Positions 32,075 to 39,617 of a stretch of DNA of 64,000 nt are shown piece by piece. Origin of the DNA: Streptomyces sp. NBC_00483. GTDB lineage: Bacteria > Actinomycetota > Actinomycetes > Streptomycetales > Streptomycetaceae. The notes below the pieces were generated by a model. The model was not told the origin of the DNA and ran no database searches. It saw only the letters and a list, made by a program, of their open reading frames with translations. The stretch spans positions 2,356,001 to 2,420,000 of the forward strand of contig NZ_CP107880.1 of the NCBI RefSeq assembly GCF_036013745.1. Reading direction: 5' to 3'. Within the stretch, counting starts at the first letter, position 1. Each line of letters opens with the position of its first letter. The position numbers were made by a program, and so were the translations under genes.

Positions 32075-32638
32075 TCACTCGCTCGGCCAGGCCTTCGCCA
32101 GGGCGGTGCGGGTGTCGGCGAGCATCTGCGGCAGCACCTTGGTGTGACCGACGACCGGCATGAAGTTGGTGTCGCCGCCCCAGCGCGGAACGATGTGCTG
32201 GTGCAGATGGGCCGCGATGCCGGCGCCCGCGACCGCGCCCTGGTTCATGCCGATGTTGAAGCCGTGCGCGCCCGAGGCGGAGCGCAGTGCGGCCATGGCG
32301 CGCTTGGTGAAGTCGGCGAGCTCGGCGGTCTCGTTCAGGTCGAGGTCGGTGTAGTCGGCGACGTGCCGGTAGGGCAGCACCATCATGTGCCCGCCGTTGT
32401 ACGGGTACAGGTTGAGGATCGCGAAGACGTGTTCGCCGCGGGCCACGATCAGCGCGTCCTCGTCGGACTGGCCGGGAGCCGCGCAGAAGGGACAGCCGTC
32501 ATCGGCCCCGGGGCCGCTCGGTTTGCCCTCGCCCTGGATGTACGCGATGCGGTGCGGGGTCCACAGACGCCCGAATCCGTCCGGCTCACCCACTGGACCG
32601 ACCTGCTGCTCCGGCTCACTCGTCATGCAATGCAGCAT
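32075..32638 (-). CDS. HIT-family nucleotide hydrolase/phosphorylase
   Basis: A 187-residue histidine-triad protein with the motif HLHQHIVPRW. A CPFC pair lies upstream in the family segment DDGCPFCAAP, and NLYPYNGGHMMVLPYRHV is conserved. In the mycobacterial PIM operon the same position, between thrS and pgsA, holds a HIT protein reported as an Ap4A phosphorylase, so a diadenosine polyphosphate substrate is plausible here. The start was set at ATG 32638 because GAGGTG lies 7 bases before it; MTSEPEQ at 32626 is the alternative. Confidence 0.9.
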   Translation of the reverse strand: MLHCMTSEPEQQVGPVGEPDGFGRLWTPHRIAYIQGEGKPSGPGADDGCPFCAAPGQSDEDALIVARGEHVFAILNLYPYNGGHMMVLPYRHVADYTDLDLNETAELADFTKRAMAALRSASGAHGFNIGMNQGAVAGAGIAAHLHQHIVPRWGGDTNFMPVVGHTKVLPQMLADTRTALAKAWPSE

Positions 32639-32705
32639 ATTGCGTCACCTCACGGAGGCGTGTCGGCGGGTACCGCCCCAGGTCGGCGCGGGCGATGCTG
32701 TCGGG

Positions 32706-33410
32706 ATGACCGACACCCCACTCGCCCGCTGGGAACGGCACAACGGCGTCGTCCTGGCGGTGGCTTCGCTCGTCTTCCTCGCCGCGTACGCGGTCCTGGT
32801 CCTGGGCCACGGCCTGCCCGGCGCCGTGCAGACCCTGTGCTTGGCGCTCGCTCTCGCCGCGTGGGCGGTGTTCCTCGTCGACTACGTGGCCCGTTGGCAC
32901 CTGAGCGGACAGCGCTGGCCGCGCTTCATCCGCACGCACTGGCTGGACACGCTGGTCCTGCTGCTTCCGCTGCTGCGCCCGGTACGGATCGTGCAGACCT
33001 ACGAGGCGGTGCAGCGCCGGCAGAACGAGCCGCGGCTCTCGCTGCACGCGCGCGTGATCGCGTACGCGGGCCTGTCGGTGACGCTGCTCGGCTTCGCCGC
33101 GTCGCTGGCCCTGTACCAGCAGGAGCATGCGGCGCCCGGCGCGGACATTCGCACCTACGGCGACGCGGTGTGGTTCACGTGCACGACGCTGTCGACCGTG
33201 GGCTACGGCGACCTGGCGCCGGTGACCCCGATCGGCCGGCTGGTGGCGGTGGGCGTGATGGCCTGCGGCCTTGCTCTGCTCGGCGCGGTCACGGGTTCGT
33301 TCTCCTCGTGGCTGCTGCAGGTGTTCGCGCGGGAAGGGGAACGGGAGACGGTGCGGGAAGGCGAAAGGCCCCCGGGGAACTCCCCGGAGGCCTCACACCG
33401 TACGGACTGA
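32706..33410 (+). CDS. Voltage-gated-type potassium channel
   Basis: A 234-residue membrane protein. Several hydrophobic segments precede the pore loop, which carries the K+ selectivity filter TLSTVGYGDLAPVTP (TVGYGD). Basic residues punctuate the earlier helices (for example RPVRIVQTYEAVQRRQ), as in minimal voltage-sensor channels. The C-terminus is a short charged tail. The ATG has no good ribosome site. It is inserted between the HIT gene and thrS on the opposite strand. Its last codons include the terminator hairpin shared with thrS. Confidence 0.9.
   Translation: MTDTPLARWERHNGVVLAVASLVFLAAYAVLVLGHGLPGAVQTLCLALALAAWAVFLVDYVARWHLSGQRWPRFIRTHWLDTLVLLLPLLRPVRIVQTYEAVQRRQNEPRLSLHARVIAYAGLSVTLLGFAASLALYQQEHAAPGADIRTYGDAVWFTCTTLSTVGYGDLAPVTPIGRLVAVGVMACGLALLGAVTGSFSSWLLQVFAREGERETVREGERPPGNSPEASHRTD
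33366..33393. terminator. Terminator inside the channel gene's last codons
   Basis: AGGCCCCCGGGGA (33366-33378) and TCCCCGGAGGCCT (33381-33393) pair with one mismatch and a two-base loop. The hairpin lies within the coding end of the channel gene and 22 bases beyond the thrS stop, so it can serve both convergent genes. Confidence 0.75.
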
Positions 33411-33414
33411 GGGA

Positions 33415-35394
33415 TCAGACCTGCGCCCGCTCCTCGACGACCTTCGCGATCTTCGCGATGGCCTCGTCGACCGGGATGCCGTTCTCCTGCGAGCCGTCGC
33501 GGTAACGGAAGGACACCGAACCGGCGTTCATGTCCTCGTCGCCCGCGATGACCATGAAGGGCACCTTGGCCTTCTGCTGGTTGCGGATCTTCTTCTGCAT
33601 GCGGTCCGAGGACTTGTCGACCTCGACGCGCAGGCCCTGGGCGCGCGCCTTCTCGGCGAACTCCTCCAGGTACGTCACGTGGCCGTCGCCGATCGGGATG
33701 CCGACGGCCTGGACCGGGGCGAGCCACGCCGGGAACGCGCCCGCGTAGTGCTCCAGGAGCACGCCGAAGAACCGCTCGATCGAGCCGAAGAGGGCGCGGT
33801 GCAGCATGACGGGCTGCTGGCGCGAGCCGTCCGCCGCGGTGTACTCGAGGCCGAACCGCTTGGGCTGGTTGAAGTCGACCTGGAGGGTCGACATCTGCCA
33901 GGAGCGGCCGATGGCGTCCTTGGCCTGCACGGAGATCTTCGGGCCGTAGTACGCGGCGCCGCCCGGGTCGGGCACCAGGGGAAGACCCTGCTTCTCGGCC
34001 GCGGTGCGCAGCGCCTCGGTGGCCTCGGCCCAGTCCTCGTCCGTGCCGATGAACTTGTCGGAGTCGTCGCGGGTGGACAGCTCCAGCTCGAACTCGGTCA
34101 GGCCGTAGTCGCGCAGCAGGTCGAGGACGAAGGTGAGGAGCTTGTCGAGCTCCTCCGCCATCTGGTCCTTGGTGCAGTAGATGTGCGAGTCGTCCTGCGT
34201 GAAGCCGCGCGAGCGGGTCAGGCCGTGCACGACGCCCGACTTCTCGTAGCGGTACACGGTGCCGAACTCGAAGAGCCGCAGCGGCAGTTCACGGTAGGAA
34301 CGCCCGCGGGACTTGAAGATCAGGTTGTGCATCGGGCAGTTCATCGCCTTGAGGCGGTAGTTCTGCTCGTCGAACTGGATGGGCGGGAACATGCCCTCCG
34401 CGTAGTGCGGGAGGTGCCCCGAGGTCTCGAAGAGTGCTTCCTTCGAGATGTGCGGGGTGTTCACGAACTCGTAGCCGGAGGCCTCGTGGCGGCGCCGCGA
34501 GTAGTCCTCCATGACCTTGCGGATCACGCCGCCCTTGGGGTGGAAGACCGCGAGGCCCGGGCCCAGCTCGTCCGGGAAGGAGAACAGGTCGAGCTCGGCG
34601 CCGAGCTTCCTGTGGTCGCGCTTCTCGGCCTCGGCGAGGAACTCCAGGTACGCCTTCAGCTCGTCCTTCGACGGCCACGCGGTGCCGTAGATGCGCTGGA
34701 GCTGCGGGTTCTTCTCGCTGCCCCGCCAGTAGGCGGCGGCCGAGCGCATCAGCTTGAACGCGGGGATGATGCGGGTGGTCGGCAGGTGCGGGCCTCGGCA
34801 GAGGTCCTTCCAGCACAGCTCGCCGGTCTTGGCGTCGAGGTTGTCGTAGATGGTCAGCTCGCCGCCGCCCACCTCGGCGTCCGCGCCGTCGGCGGCCTGC
34901 GCCGCGTTGCCCTTGAGGCCGATGAGCTCCAGCTTGTACGGCTCGTCGGCCAGCTCGACCGCCGCGTCCGCGTCAGTGGTGACGCGGCGCGAGAAGCGCT
35001 GCCCCCGCTTCTGGATCTCCTGCATCTTCTTCTCGATGCGCTTGATGTCCTCGGGGGTGAACGGCTCCTTGACGTCGAAGTCGTAGTAGAAGCCGTCCTT
35101 GATGGGCGGGCCGATGCCGAGCTTGGCCTCGGGGAACAGCTCCTGCACGGCCTGCGCCATGACGTGCGCGGTCGAGTGCCGCAGGATGTTCAGACCGTCC
35201 TCGGAGGCGATCTCCACGGGCTCGACGGTCTCGCCGTCGACGACCTCGTACGCGAGGTCCTTCAGCTCTCCGGCCACGCGCACCGCGACGATGCTGCGCT
35301 CGCCGGGGAAGAGCTCGGCGGCCGTAGTGCCCGTCGTCACCACGCGCTCTTCCCGCTCGGAATCGCGTTGGATGGCCACACGGACGTCAGACAC
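33415..35394 (-). CDS. thrS: Threonyl-tRNA synthetase
   Basis: A 659-residue class II synthetase. It has an N-terminal TGS domain, an editing domain with [11 protein letters not shown], and a catalytic core containing the zinc-binding cysteine in [11 protein letters not shown] and the motif 2 region [20 protein letters not shown]. The C-terminus is an anticodon-binding domain. GTG 35394 is preceded by AGGAGAAG. In mycobacteria thrS heads the PIM operon; here the channel gene interrupts. No T-box-like element was recognised in the 169-base upstream region. Confidence 0.96.
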   Translation of the reverse strand: MSDVRVAIQRDSEREERVVTTGTTAAELFPGERSIVAVRVAGELKDLAYEVVDGETVEPVEIASEDGLNILRHSTAHVMAQAVQELFPEAKLGIGPPIKDGFYYDFDVKEPFTPEDIKRIEKKMQEIQKRGQRFSRRVTTDADAAVELADEPYKLELIGLKGNAAQAADGADAEVGGGELTIYDNLDAKTGELCWKDLCRGPHLPTTRIIPAFKLMRSAAAYWRGSEKNPQLQRIYGTAWPSKDELKAYLEFLAEAEKRDHRKLGAELDLFSFPDELGPGLAVFHPKGGVIRKVMEDYSRRRHEASGYEFVNTPHISKEALFETSGHLPHYAEGMFPPIQFDEQNYRLKAMNCPMHNLIFKSRGRSYRELPLRLFEFGTVYRYEKSGVVHGLTRSRGFTQDDSHIYCTKDQMAEELDKLLTFVLDLLRDYGLTEFELELSTRDDSDKFIGTDEDWAEATEALRTAAEKQGLPLVPDPGGAAYYGPKISVQAKDAIGRSWQMSTLQVDFNQPKRFGLEYTAADGSRQQPVMLHRALFGSIERFFGVLLEHYAGAFPAWLAPVQAVGIPIGDGHVTYLEEFAEKARAQGLRVEVDKSSDRMQKKIRNQQKAKVPFMVIAGDEDMNAGSVSFRYRDGSQENGIPVDEAIAKIAKVVEERAQV

Positions 35395-35563
35395 CGGACT
35401 TCTCCTACCTGAAGATGGAACGCCGCGCCATTACCTGTGACGCGCGCAGCAACGATCGTACCGAGTCACCAGGGCCGCTCGCGAAACGGTTAACCGGGCG
35501 ACGGGCCCGTCACCCGTCGCGCGCATGAGGCGACTGTCAGTGCCGGGCTCTAGCGTGAGACGT

Positions 35564-36127
35564 ATGACACTCGACTGGAACCCGCTCCTCGCCGACCAGC
35601 TCGACTGGCACTGGCGTCACCAGCTCCGCGACCGCCTGGCGGGGCTCAGCGACGACGAGTACTTCTGGGAACCGGTGGCGGACTGCTGGAACGTCCGCCC
35701 GCGCGGCACCGGCACCGCCCCCATGCAGGTCGGCTCCGGCGAGCTCACGATCGACTTCGCGTACCCGGAGCCGGTTCCCGCGCCGGTGACGACGATCGCC
35801 TGGCGCCTCGGCCACATTCTGGTGGGCGTGCTCGGCGCGCGGAACGCGTCGCACTTCGGGGCGGCGCCCGTCGACTACGAGTCGTACGTGTATCCGGGGA
35901 CGGCGGCGGACGCCCTCGACCGGCTCGACGCGGCGTACGCGCAGTGGTCCGACGGCGTGCGCAGCCTCGGCGAGGAGGGCCTCGCTCGCCCGTGCGGCCC
36001 GGCGGAGGGCGAGTTCGCCAAGGATCCGATGGCGCGACTCGTCCTCCACATCAACCGCGAGATGCTGCACCACGGCGCGGAGATCGCCCTGCTCAGAGAC
36101 CTGTACGCGCACCGGTCCAGCAGCTGA
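35564..36127 (+). CDS. DinB/YfiT-like four-helix protein
   Basis: A 187-residue protein of the DinB_2/MDMPI-like superfamily. It begins LDWNPLLADQLDWHWRHQL, continues SDDEYFWEP, and ends with the metal-ligand-type segment HINREMLHHGAEIALLRDLY. The family comprises metal-dependent thiol-transfer enzymes using mycothiol or bacillithiol, so a mycothiol-linked role is plausible but unproved. A TAGCGT box ends 7 bases before the ATG with no ribosome site between, suggesting a leaderless transcript. Confidence 0.85.
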   Translation: MTLDWNPLLADQLDWHWRHQLRDRLAGLSDDEYFWEPVADCWNVRPRGTGTAPMQVGSGELTIDFAYPEPVPAPVTTIAWRLGHILVGVLGARNASHFGAAPVDYESYVYPGTAADALDRLDAAYAQWSDGVRSLGEEGLARPCGPAEGEFAKDPMARLVLHINREMLHHGAEIALLRDLYAHRSSS

Positions 36128-36162
36128 CCCGGGCGGCCAGGGGCCTTCCGACGGATCAGGCC

Positions 36163-37380
36163 CTACTCCTCCCCCGCGCAGGCCTCCTCGAAGAAGTCCA
36201 GGTTCTCCTGGAGCGACTTCATCATCCGGTCCCGCTCGGCCTCTTCCACCTGTACGGGGACGACTCCGGTCGCGCCGGTGAGGCGGCGGAATCCGCCCCG
36301 GCTCTCCAGGCGCCCGTGCACGCGGATCGGCAGGCCCACCAGGTGCGCGTGCCCCGCGATCCGGTACGCCTCCTCGTCCAGCGTCATCCGTACGTGCGGC
36401 ACCTCGACGCCCGCGAGCACCCGCATCCGCACCGTGCCCGCGCCGCGCGGCCCCGTCCTGCGCATGCGGACGACGGTGCCGGTGACGCGGACGGAGACGG
36501 CGGGTTCGGCGTACAGAAAGCGGGCGCCGGCCTCGCGCAGCACGTCGAGGTCACCGGGTGAGAACTCGACGGGGGCGTCGCCGTCCGTGCACTCCTCGGG
36601 CACCCCGGCGGCGGGCGCCCAGGCCACGCCGACGCGCGCGCCCTCGGTGCCGCGCACCAGCGCGACGAGTGCCTCGGTCAGCTCATGGCTGACGCCCGCC
36701 TCGACCGCGCCGTCGAACGCGTCCATGCCGCCGGTGGCCCGCCGGTAGTCGATGGCCTCGCGCACCGCGTACAGCGCCTGGTGCAGCCGTACGGCGAGCG
36801 CCCGCCCCGTGGCCACGGGCACGAACGCGGTGAGACGGCGCCCGCCGGACGCCGTCTGCACCAGTACGTTCTCCAGGGCCGCGGCCGCGGGCCGCCGATG
36901 CCTCGCCCCGTAGTACCCGGCGCGGCCGCGCGCGGCGAGGGCGCCCGCGAGCAGCATCTGCCGTGCCGCGCCCCGCAGTTGCTCCTCGGCGGGCCAGGAC
37001 GAGGCGCCCGCGGGCCCCGCCGGAACATCGCGCGTCCAGCGGATCTCGTCGCTCGGCACGGCGAGCGAGACCAGCACCTCGCGCGCGGACGGCGTACCGC
37101 TGCGTTCGAGGGCGACGATCGCCTCGCCGAGCAGTTCCTCGCTGTCCGGGAAGGCCCGGCTCTCCGGCACGAGCAGGCTGGTTCGACCCCCGCCCCCCGG
37201 CAGCGTCCAGCGCGCGTACCGCCCGGCGGCCCCGCCGCGCCGCCGCCAGCCGTGCCGGTCGAGCAGGGCGCCGAGCACCGCGGGGTCGACCTGCCCCGGA
37301 TCGGGCCCGACGAGGTCGACGGGGTGGCCGCGGCCCGCGCCGAGCGGGCGCAGTGGTTCCTCGATCGGGCGATGCTGCAT
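36163..37380 (-). CDS. Unknown protein paired with a DUF4365 gene
   Basis: A 405-residue cytoplasmic protein that I do not recognise. It is rich in Arg, Ala and Gly, with a first part DPAVLGALLDRHGWRRRGG and ARWTLPGGGGRTSLLVPES, a middle part LVQTASGGRRLTAFVPVATG, and a C-terminal beta-rich part that could be an OB-like fold (VSVRVTGTVVRMRRTG to HLVGLPIRVHGRL). No catalytic motif or membrane segment was seen. ATG 37380 is 7 bases after GGGAG; an overlapping GTG is one codon upstream. It follows the DUF4365 gene by 36 bases in an apparent operon. Confidence 0.75.
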   Translation of the reverse strand: MQHRPIEEPLRPLGAGRGHPVDLVGPDPGQVDPAVLGALLDRHGWRRRGGAAGRYARWTLPGGGGRTSLLVPESRAFPDSEELLGEAIVALERSGTPSAREVLVSLAVPSDEIRWTRDVPAGPAGASSWPAEEQLRGAARQMLLAGALAARGRAGYYGARHRRPAAAALENVLVQTASGGRRLTAFVPVATGRALAVRLHQALYAVREAIDYRRATGGMDAFDGAVEAGVSHELTEALVALVRGTEGARVGVAWAPAAGVPEECTDGDAPVEFSPGDLDVLREAGARFLYAEPAVSVRVTGTVVRMRRTGPRGAGTVRMRVLAGVEVPHVRMTLDEEAYRIAGHAHLVGLPIRVHGRLESRGGFRRLTGATGVVPVQVEEAERDRMMKSLQENLDFFEEACAGEE

Positions 37381-37416
37381 CACACAACTCCCTTCGGCCC
37401 AGGCCGAGTTGGACCG

Positions 37417-38043
37417 TCAGGGCCGTCCACCCGCGCCCACCCTGGCCATGATCTCGCAGAGCGCGCGGTCGTCGAAGATCCGCGCCGTCGGGACGCGCAC
37501 GGTGGTCCTGCGCCGCCCGGTGACCGGGTGTCCGGCGAGGTTCATCCAGTAGCAGCAGTGCCGCAGGTCGAGCCGGTCGTGGGCGGCCCGCAGCCAGTCG
37601 TCCTGGGAGCGCGGCACGAGCATCACGACGAGGATCTTGTGCACCGAGACCGGGGTGCGGGCGAGCTTCTCCAGGTGCGCGTTGTCGAGCGTGAAGGCGA
37701 AGGAGGGACCCGGCGGATCGGGCGCGACCTGGTACGTCGCCTTGAGCTGCACCTTGATGGTGACCTCGTCGTCGATCGCATGCCCCGGCGAGCTGTGGCT
37801 GACGTGCCAGTCGATGCCGTTGTCCGGAAAGGGCTGCGAGAGCGAGCACCCCGCGGCGGCGGCCACGGCATGCAGATAGCCCACCTGCAGGGTCTCCATG
37901 CAGGCGGTGGTGGCGAGTGTGCCGCGCGGCGGTGCGATCCGCTCGGGCAGCAGCCCGCCTCGTTCGGGCCGCGCGAGCGCCATGGGCCGACTGACCTTCC
38001 GGGAATGCGGGTTCACGCCGATGGCACCCCGCTGAACTGCCAT
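37417..38043 (-). CDS. DUF4365 domain protein, nuclease-like
   Basis: A 208-residue protein. Residues about 48-170 match the DUF4365 pattern, with METLQVGYLHAVAAAAGC, then an aspartate in NGIDWHVSH (Asp78) and QLKAT at 99-103. Asp followed by (Glu/Gln)-x-Lys is the spacing of PD-(D/E)xK nuclease folds, but activity is only inferred. ATG 38043 is preceded by AGGTACGAG. It is divergent from the exonuclease gene across 124 bases and leads an operon with the unknown 405-residue protein. Confidence 0.8.
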   Translation of the reverse strand: MAVQRGAIGVNPHSRKVSRPMALARPERGGLLPERIAPPRGTLATTACMETLQVGYLHAVAAAAGCSLSQPFPDNGIDWHVSHSSPGHAIDDEVTIKVQLKATYQVAPDPPGPSFAFTLDNAHLEKLARTPVSVHKILVVMLVPRSQDDWLRAAHDRLDLRHCCYWMNLAGHPVTGRRRTTVRVPTARIFDDRALCEIMARVGAGGRP

Positions 38044-38167
38044 GACTCGTACCTGTGTTGTCACCGCTCGGCGTACGACGCAAACAGCGCGGGTATCACC
38101 GCTTGGGGCAGGGACCACACGTCGACGGGACGTCATCTGCCGCGCGGGAACCAGGAGTTGAGAGATC

Positions 38168-38893
38168 ATGACGTGCTGGTACGAGGGTCCACTGGCCGCC
38201 TTCGACACCGAGACGACCGGCGTGGACGTGGAGAACGATCGCATTGTGTCCGCCGCGATCGTGGTGCAGGACGCGGCGGGAACGCGCCCACGGGTATCAC
38301 GCTGGTTGGTGAACCCCGGGGTGCCGGTGCCGCCGGGTGCCACCGAGGTGCACGGGCTTACCGACGAGCATCTGCAGCTCAACGGGCGCTGGCCGGCGCC
38401 CGTGATGGAGGAGGTCGGGCGGGCACTCGCCGAGCAGGCCGCGGCGGGCCGCCCGCTGGTCGTGATGAACGCCCCGTTCGATCTGACGCTGCTGGACCGC
38501 GAGTTGAAGCGGCACCGGGCCTCGTCGCTCTCCCTCTACTTGGCGACCGCGTCCCTGTGCGTGATCGACCCGCGCGTCCTGGACAAGCACCTGGACCGCT
38601 ACCGCAAGGGCCGTCGCACGCTGACGGATCTGTGCGCGCACTACGAGGTGGAGCTGGCGGACGCGCACGACGCGGCGGCGGACGCGCAGGCGTCCCTCGA
38701 CCTGGTGCGGGAGGTGGGCCGCAGGTTCGCGTCCCGCCTGGAGCGCCTCTCCCCCGCCGAGTTGCACACCCTGCAGGCGGTCTGGCACGCGGCACAGGCC
38801 CGCGGCCTGCAGGCCTGGTTCGCCCGCAGCGGCAACCCGGAGACGGTGGACCCGGCGTGGCCGCTGCGCCCGGAACTTCCGGCGGCAGCCTGA
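38168..38893 (+). CDS. DEDDh 3'-5' exonuclease (DNA polymerase III epsilon-like)
   Basis: A 241-residue exonuclease. The acidic residues of the DEDDh family are visible in AAFDTETTGVD (motif I), VVMNAPFDLTLLDREL (motif II) and AHDAAADAQASLDLV (motif III, with the histidine before Asp). It lacks other domains, so it is a stand-alone proofreading or repair-type exonuclease rather than a full polymerase subunit. An AGGAG box lies 11 bases before the ATG. Divergent from the DUF4365 gene. Confidence 0.9.
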   Translation: MTCWYEGPLAAFDTETTGVDVENDRIVSAAIVVQDAAGTRPRVSRWLVNPGVPVPPGATEVHGLTDEHLQLNGRWPAPVMEEVGRALAEQAAAGRPLVVMNAPFDLTLLDRELKRHRASSLSLYLATASLCVIDPRVLDKHLDRYRKGRRTLTDLCAHYEVELADAHDAAADAQASLDLVREVGRRFASRLERLSPAELHTLQAVWHAAQARGLQAWFARSGNPETVDPAWPLRPELPAAA

Positions 38894-38975
38894 TCGTTCC
38901 CCCGTCGGGGCCCCGAACGCAGAAACGACACCTCGCCCACCGGTACCGTACGGCACAACGAAAACCGGCACAACG

Positions 38976-39006
38976 AAAAACCGGCCCGCCTGTACGGCGG
39001 ACCGGT
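38976..39006 (-). terminator. Intrinsic terminator of tRNA-Val
   Basis: On the minus strand ACCGGTCCGCC and GGCGGGCCGGT pair (one mismatch, loop at 38991-38995) and are followed by TTTTT (forward 38976-38980). It lies 11 bases after the tRNA 3' end. A 14-base direct repeat, CGGCACAACGAAAA, occurs twice just beyond it (38951-38978). Confidence 0.9.
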
Positions 39007-39017
39007 CATTCTCCGGG

Positions 39018-39089
39018 TGGGCGATACTGGGTTCGAACCAGTGACCTCTTCGGTGTGAACGAAGCGCTCTCCCACTGAGCTAATCGCCC
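39018..39089 (-). tRNA. tRNA-Val (anticodon CAC), copy 1
   Basis: A 72-base cloverleaf: acceptor GGGCGAT/ATCGCCC, D-arm with GCTCAGTGGGAGAGC, anticodon stem CTTCG/CGAAG with loop TTCACAC, T-arm CTGGGTTCGAACCCAG read as ACTGGTTCGAACCCAGT. The 3' CCA is not encoded. Identical in every base to the tRNA at 46452-46523. Confidence 0.97.
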
Positions 39090-39102
39090 GGGAACGCGTT
39101 GA

Positions 39103-39132
39103 ACAATACAGGTCGCGGCGCCCTGTGTTCAA
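39103..39132 (-). promoter_or_regulatory. Promoter of tRNA-Val copy 1
   Basis: On the minus strand TTGAAC (forward 39127-39132) and TATTGT (forward 39103-39108) are 18 bases apart, 13 bases upstream of the mature tRNA. The -35 box overlaps the stop codon of the SRPBCC gene. Confidence 0.7.
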
Positions 39133-39599
39133 ACCGGTTGCAGATGGGCGGCAAGCCCCCTCCGCCCGCCGCGCATCATCCACGCGTGGTTGGCCAGGAA
39201 CACCGGACGGCCGGGCAGCGCGAACCGGCGCATCAGCGGCTTGCTCACCTCGACCTCCTGGTCGTAGACGGCACGGGTGCCGCCGCCGGGCAGCGGCGTC
39301 AGCGTCCAGCGCGCCCAGCCCTCCAGGTCCCCGGTCATCGCGATCTGCAGGGTCCCCGCGGCCGGGTCACGACGCGCCTCGCGCGCCGTGACGTGCAGCT
39401 CGTAGGGAAGAAAGGACCGGAAGACGGCGACGCCGCTGGTCGCGCTCCCGTCCAGCGGTGTCACCGAGCGGACCTGGGGCCACCACCGCGGATACTCCTC
39501 GGCCCGCTCGAGCACCGCGTACACGGCGCCCGGCGGGGCGGGCAGTTCCCACACACTGCGAAAGCGGTAATGGGTCCAGTCGCGACGGCTGCGGTCCAT
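39129..39599 (-). CDS. SRPBCC (polyketide cyclase/START-like) protein
   Basis: A 156-residue single-domain protein of the SRPBCC ligand-binding fold. It shows WELPAPPGAVYAVLERAEEYPRWWPQV at its N-terminal half and a central beta-sheet ending with a long C-terminal helix (MMRGGRRGLAAHL). These proteins hold hydrophobic ligands in a deep cavity; the ligand here is unknown. It starts 18 bases after the lyase stop and could be read from the same transcript, though its link to sugar use is unclear. Confidence 0.85.
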   Translation of the reverse strand: MDRSRRDWTHYRFRSVWELPAPPGAVYAVLERAEEYPRWWPQVRSVTPLDGSATSGVAVFRSFLPYELHVTAREARRDPAAGTLQIAMTGDLEGWARWTLTPLPGGGTRAVYDQEVEVSKPLMRRFALPGRPVFLANHAWMMRGGRRGLAAHLQPV

Positions 39600-39617
39600 G
39601 CCCCGATTCTGCCGGGA

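Noticed and set aside
35395..35563. T-box leader for thrS (also considered before hisS)
   Set aside because: No T-box sequence or specifier-type stem was recognised; actinobacterial T-boxes are mainly reported for other synthetase genes.
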